This document shows positions 38,448 to 41,941 of a DNA stretch of 41,941 nt, piece after piece. Both the position numbers and the translations under genes were made by a program. Source of the DNA: Thermoplasmata archaeon (lineage in GTDB: Archaea; Thermoplasmatota; DTKX01; JAHFTX01); the NCBI GenBank assembly GCA_023265395.1, contig JAHFTX010000027.1:1-41941 (forward strand). The letters are read 5' to 3'. Under the pieces are notes generated by a model that was given only the letters and a program-made list of their open reading frames with translations, did not search any database and was not told the DNA's origin. The first letter of the stretch is position 1. Each line of letters starts with the position of its first letter.

Positions 38448-39950
38448 GTGTTTCGCAAGCTCCTGGTCGCCAACCGTGGGGAGGTCGCCCTTCGCATCTT
38501 CGCCGCCTGCCGCAGCCTGCAGGTGGGCACCGTCGCCGTCTACAGCGACGCCGACGCCACCGCGCCCCATGTGCGCGCCGCCGACGAGGCGGTGCGCCTC
38601 GGCCCCTCACCACCACGCGAGAGCTACCTGCGCATCGATGCCCTGATCGCGGCAGCGCAGCGCACCGGTGCGCAGGCCATCCATCCGGGGTACGGCTTCC
38701 TCTCGGAGAACCCGGCCTTCGCCACCGCCTGCGACAAGGCGGGGATCACCTTCGTGGGCCCGCCGCCGACAGCGATGGCGGTGCTGGGTGACAAGGTGGC
38801 GTTGCGCACCCTGGCCCTCGAACTGGGGGTGCCCGTCTGCGCCGGCTCGCCCGGCGTCGTCCCAAACGTCGACGCGGCGGCTGCCGTCGGCGCCGAAGTG
38901 GGCTACCCTCTGATGCTCAAGGCCGCCAAGGGAGGCGGGGGGTTGGGCATGCGGCTGGTGCGCTCGCCCGCCGAGCTGCCGGGGGCCTTCGCCTCCGCCA
39001 CGACCCAGGCACAGGCGGCGTTTGGGGACGGCAGCCTCTTCGTCGAACGCTACCTGCAGCACCCTCGGCACATCGAGGTGCAGCTGCTCGCCGACAGCCA
39101 CGGCACGGTGCTGGCGCTGGGCGAGCGGGAATGCTCGATCCAGCGGCGGCATCAGAAGATCCTCGAGGAGGGGCCCGCTCCCTCGCTCGGTGCGACGGAG
39201 CGTGCTGCGGTGCACCAGCAAGCGGTGCGGTTGGCACAGGCCGGCGGCTACGTCAACGCGGGCACCGTGGAGTTCCTCTTCGAGGGGGGGGCCTTCTTCC
39301 TCAACGAGATGAACACCCGCCTGCAGGTGGAGCACCCGGTCACCGAGATGGTCACCGGCATCGACATCGTCGGCCAGCAGCTGCGGATCGCCGCTGGCGA
39401 GCGCCTCCAGCTGCGGCCCTCCGACATCGTCGTCCGCGGCCATGCGATCGAGTGCCGCATCAACGCCGAGGACCCCCTGCACGACTTCCGCCCTGCGCCC
39501 GGTCCGGTACGCCGGTACGTCGAGCCCCAGGGCGAGGGCATCCGCGTCGACTCGGGCATCACCGCTGGCTGGAGCGTGCCGGCGCACTACGACAGCCTGG
39601 TGGCGAAGGTCATCGTCGTCGGTGCCGACCGCCCCGCCGCGATCGCCCGGATGCGGCAGGCGCTCGAGTCGTTGGTGATCGAGGGGTTCCCGACGACGGT
39701 GGAGGTGCACCGGGCGCTCTTGCAGGACCCGGCGTTCGTCCGAGGCGAACTGAGCACGCGCTTCCTCGAGGAGCGGCCGGTGCTCGCGGCCGTCCAACAG
39801 GCCCTGCAGCTCCAACGGGACGCCAGCGAGACCGATGCCGCCGTCCTCGCCGCCGCCCTGGCGATGGGCTCGGCCGGTGGGCTGGGACCGCTGCACCATC
39901 GCCATACGATGCCCCGCCGCCTGCCCGTGGAGGTGCGCCGGTGGAGCTGA
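38448..39950 (+). CDS. accC: Biotin carboxylase subunit of acyl-CoA carboxylase
   Basis: 500 residues from GTG 38448. It opens FRKLLVANRGEVALRI and contains AIHPGYGFLSENPAFA, the ATP-grasp glycine loop KAAKGGGGLGMRLV, HIEVQLLADSHG, ERECSIQRRHQKILEEGPAP, and the active-site block FLNEMNTRLQVEHPVTE. All are hallmarks of AccC/PccA biotin carboxylase. It carboxylates the biotin on the partner carrier using ATP and bicarbonate. An uninterrupted upstream frame contains only polar intergenic sequence, and the TATA-like box fixes the GTG start. The stop overlaps the carrier gene by 10 nt. With the carrier and carboxyltransferase that follow, it forms an archaeal propionyl/acetyl-CoA carboxylase. Confidence 0.95.
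   Translation: MFRKLLVANRGEVALRIFAACRSLQVGTVAVYSDADATAPHVRAADEAVRLGPSPPRESYLRIDALIAAAQRTGAQAIHPGYGFLSENPAFATACDKAGITFVGPPPTAMAVLGDKVALRTLALELGVPVCAGSPGVVPNVDAAAAVGAEVGYPLMLKAAKGGGGLGMRLVRSPAELPGAFASATTQAQAAFGDGSLFVERYLQHPRHIEVQLLADSHGTVLALGERECSIQRRHQKILEEGPAPSLGATERAAVHQQAVRLAQAGGYVNAGTVEFLFEGGAFFLNEMNTRLQVEHPVTEMVTGIDIVGQQLRIAAGERLQLRPSDIVVRGHAIECRINAEDPLHDFRPAPGPVRRYVEPQGEGIRVDSGITAGWSVPAHYDSLVAKVIVVGADRPAAIARMRQALESLVIEGFPTTVEVHRALLQDPAFVRGELSTRFLEERPVLAAVQQALQLQRDASETDAAVLAAALAMGSAGGLGPLHHRHTMPRRLPVEVRRWS
39929..39935 (+). promoter_or_regulatory. Shine-Dalgarno for the biotin carrier gene
   Basis: GGAGGTG within the end of the biotin carboxylase gene, 5 nt before the GTG at 39941. Confidence 0.7.
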
Positions 39951-40423
39951 CCCTCGATGTCGACGGTCATCCCCATCACCTGGTGGTGCGGCGCACCGAC
40001 GGTGTGGTGGAGGTCGAGGTCGGCGGGCGTTCGCTGCAGGCGCAGGTCCGTGCGCTGGGGCGACTGACCCAGGTGCAGCTGGGAGGACGCACCCACCTGG
40101 TGGAGATCCGTGGCCTGGGCGAAGCGCTGCTCGACGGCCGGCTGGTGCGCTTCCACCTGAGCGCCTTCTCCCCCACGCTCCGAGCCGATGCCAGCGGCGG
40201 GAGCGGGCTGCTGCGGGCGATGATGCCCGGGGTCATCGTCAGCCTCAAGGCCCAGCTCGGTGAGCGGGTGCGCAAGGGTCAGGTGGTCCTGCTGCTCGAG
40301 GCCATGAAGATGCAGAACGCCGTCGTCGCCCCCATCGACGGGACCGTCACGGCCATCTACGTCGCCCAGGGGCACGCCGTCGAGCAGGACGCCCCACTGC
40401 TGGAGGTGCGCGCCGATGGCTGA
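39941..40423 (+). CDS. accB: Biotin carboxyl carrier protein (biotinyl domain)
   Basis: 160 residues. The C-terminal half (about 88-160) is a biotinyl domain with LLEAMKMQNAVVAPIDGTV; K123 in E-A-M-K-M is the biotinylated lysine, flanked by a hydrophobic beta-sandwich. The N-terminal part (about 1-85) is beta-rich and resembles the linker/BT region of propionyl-CoA carboxylase alpha chains, here on a separate protein. GTG 39941 is chosen because SD GGAGGTG lies 5 nt upstream. The gene overlaps both neighbours (10 nt upstream, 8 nt downstream), so the three carboxylase genes are translated together. Confidence 0.92.
   Translation: MELTLDVDGHPHHLVVRRTDGVVEVEVGGRSLQAQVRALGRLTQVQLGGRTHLVEIRGLGEALLDGRLVRFHLSAFSPTLRADASGGSGLLRAMMPGVIVSLKAQLGERVRKGQVVLLLEAMKMQNAVVAPIDGTVTAIYVAQGHAVEQDAPLLEVRADG
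40402..40408 (+). promoter_or_regulatory. Shine-Dalgarno for the carboxyltransferase gene
   Basis: GGAGGTG near the end of the carrier gene, 7 nt before the ATG at 40416. Confidence 0.7.
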
Positions 40424-41941
40424 GCACGAGGGCCACGCCCGCGAGGAGAGGCTGGTGGCCGAACGCGCCAGGCTCCACCAGGGCGGCCCGCAGAAGTACC
40501 GTGACCGGCTCAAGGACGAGGGCAAGCTCTTCGTGCGGGATCGCCTGCGACTCTACTTCCCCGGGGGGCTGGGCCACGAGGATGGCCTCTTTGCCAACAA
40601 CCTGCGGGAGCAGACACCCGGCGACGGCATGGTGACCGGTGTCGGACGCATGGAGGACCGGGTGGTCTACGTGATGGCCAACGACTACACCGTCAAGGCC
40701 GGCTCGATGGCCCAGAGGGGCGTCGAGAAGTTCCTGCGGCTCCAAGAGCGGGCGCTGCGGGCGCGCAAGCCCATCCTCTACCTCGTCGACAGCAGCGGCG
40801 CGCGCATCAACGAGCAGGAGGGCTTCTTCGCCAACCTGCGCGGCATCGGGAAGTACTTCTACTACCACAGTCTGCTCAGCGGGGTCGTCCCGCAGGTCTC
40901 GGTGCTCTACGGCCCCTGCGTCGCCGGCGCGGCCTACACCCCGGTGTTCACTGACGTCTCGATCATGGTGCGCGGCCCCTCGGCGATGTGCATCGCCTCG
41001 CCGCGGATGGTGGAGATGGTCACCGGCGAGAAGGTCACCATGCAAGAGCTCGGTGGCCCGGAGCTGCACGCCCGCTACAGCGGCAGCTGCCACCTGATCG
41101 CCGAGGACGAGGAGGATGCCGCGCGGCTGGCGTGGCGGGTGCTCAGCTACCTGCCCGACAACTGTGACGAGTTGCCCCCCGCCTACGAGAGCGTCGACCC
41201 GGCGACCCCGCCGGCGGCGCTCGCCGGCCTGCTGCCCAGCGATCCCAACGCCCCGCTGGACATGCACCTGGTCATCGATGCGCTCGTGGATCGCGATTCG
41301 CAGCTCGAGCTCGGGCCCCTCTACGCCCCCGAGCTGCTGACCATCTGGGCCCGTTTGGGTGGCCGCGTCGTCGGGGTCGTCGCCAACAACAGCGCCCACC
41401 GCGCCGGTGCCATCTTCCCCGAGTCGGCCGACAAGGCGGCCGAGTTCATCACCAAGTGCGACGCGTTCAACATCCCGCTGGTGTACCTGTGCGACACCCC
41501 CGGCTTCATGGTCGGCCTCGAGGTCGAGAAGGCCGGGATCCTCAAGCGTGGCAAGAAGTTCATCTACGCCACCTCGATCGCGACCGTCCCCAAATTCTGC
41601 GTCGTCGTCCGCAAGGCCTACGGGGCGGGCATCTACGCCATGTGCGGGCCGGCCTTCGAGCCCGAGGCGACCCTGGCCCTGCCCGGCGCCGAGATCGCCG
41701 TCATGGGCGCCAAGGCGGCGATCAACGCCGTCTACCGCAACCACATCGACGCCATCGCCGACCCGGCGGAGCGAGAAGCCTTCATCGAGCAGAAACGGCA
41801 AGAGTACGAGCGCTCCATCGACATCCATGTGATGGCCGATGACCTGGTCGTCGACCAGATCGTCCCGCCCTCGGAGTTGCGCGCCGAGCTGATCGCGCGC
41901 CTGTACGCGGCGCGGCACAAGGACCACCCGCTCCCCTCCAA
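40416..41941 (+). CDS. pccB: Acyl-CoA (propionyl/acetyl-CoA) carboxylase carboxyltransferase subunit, 3' end beyond window
   Basis: At least 508 codons with no stop before the window edge; the family is usually 510-540, so only the last few residues are missing. Landmarks are VYVMANDYTVKAGSMAQ, LYLVDSSGARINEQEGFF, VSVLYGPCVAGAAYTP, IASPRMVEMVTGEKVTMQELGG, VGVVANNSAHRAGAIFPESADK, LVYLCDTPGFMVG, and the second crotonase-like half YGAGIYAMCGPAFEP. The subunit moves CO2 from carboxybiotin to an acyl-CoA. The substrate preference cannot be read with confidence. Together with accC and accB this forms a three-gene operon divergent from the MaoC/CitE and aminophenol genes. Propionyl-CoA handling would connect well with a methylmalyl/citramalyl-CoA type lyase, but this is inference. 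Confidence 0.93.
   Translation, partial: MAEHEGHAREERLVAERARLHQGGPQKYRDRLKDEGKLFVRDRLRLYFPGGLGHEDGLFANNLREQTPGDGMVTGVGRMEDRVVYVMANDYTVKAGSMAQRGVEKFLRLQERALRARKPILYLVDSSGARINEQEGFFANLRGIGKYFYYHSLLSGVVPQVSVLYGPCVAGAAYTPVFTDVSIMVRGPSAMCIASPRMVEMVTGEKVTMQELGGPELHARYSGSCHLIAEDEEDAARLAWRVLSYLPDNCDELPPAYESVDPATPPAALAGLLPSDPNAPLDMHLVIDALVDRDSQLELGPLYAPELLTIWARLGGRVVGVVANNSAHRAGAIFPESADKAAEFITKCDAFNIPLVYLCDTPGFMVGLEVEKAGILKRGKKFIYATSIATVPKFCVVVRKAYGAGIYAMCGPAFEPEATLALPGAEIAVMGAKAAINAVYRNHIDAIADPAEREAFIEQKRQEYERSIDIHVMADDLVVDQIVPPSELRAELIARLYAARHKDHPLPS

Overview
The window is GC-rich archaeal chromosome. It carries a complete archaeal 16S rRNA gene (3346-4814) with the archaeal 5' end, the archaeal central block around 4190-4230 and an ATCACCTCCT 3' end. 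Nearly every first-in-unit gene has a TATA-like element starting about 31 nt before its start codon, which implies leaderless mRNAs. The 16S gene is not followed by a 23S gene or a tRNA. That arrangement, with the PKD/FG-GAP surface proteins, suggests a Thermoplasmatota-related euryarchaeon (Poseidoniia or a high-GC soil/sediment relative). This placement is inference; a 16S tree would settle it. Ring-cleaving dioxygenase genes and a DUF420 oxidase-assembly-type protein point to aerobic life.

Layout. 1-3000: a metallo-beta-lactamase hydrolase (cut by the window edge), a thioredoxin-like protein, an SDR and a zinc-ribbon membrane protein. 3000-5000: the rRNA unit, flanked by an inverted repeat that folds into a bulge-helix-bulge-like processing stem. 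5050-9800: small genes, namely an unknown protein, an MFS transporter, a DUF420 membrane protein, a Reeler-like anchored protein, a SpoIIAA-like protein, a tiny membrane protein, and a TlpA-type thioredoxin beside a VKOR homologue (an envelope disulfide pair). 9900-26250: an envelope block of very large exported proteins. It holds an FG-GAP/ASPIC-UnbV/PKD protein, a second giant FG-GAP/beta-helix/PKD protein, an RND/MMPL-type transporter with an ectodomain of about 820 residues, and a Kelch-type protein. 26300-29200: a TPR protein, a BNR beta-propeller, a MoaD/ThiS-like beta-grasp protein and a double-ACT protein.

29353-38346 is the most notable region. It is a nine-gene minus-strand run: MaoC-like hydratase, CitE-like lyase, SDR, luciferase-like flavin monooxygenase, asparaginase-II-like protein, 2-aminomuconic semialdehyde dehydrogenase (AmnC-like), AmnB-like extradiol dioxygenase subunit, a fusion of the AmnA-like subunit with a RidA-type 2-aminomuconate deaminase, and a KynB-like cyclase. 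Together they encode most of a 2-aminophenol-type meta-cleavage route in an archaeon, with unusual accessory enzymes. Diverging from it (38448 onward) is an acyl-CoA carboxylase operon (biotin carboxylase, biotin carrier, carboxyltransferase; the last is cut by the window end).

Two initiation styles coexist. First genes appear leaderless with a TATA-like box at about -31, while operon-internal genes often carry GGAGG-type Shine-Dalgarno sequences. I found no tRNA, CRISPR array, transposase or integrase.
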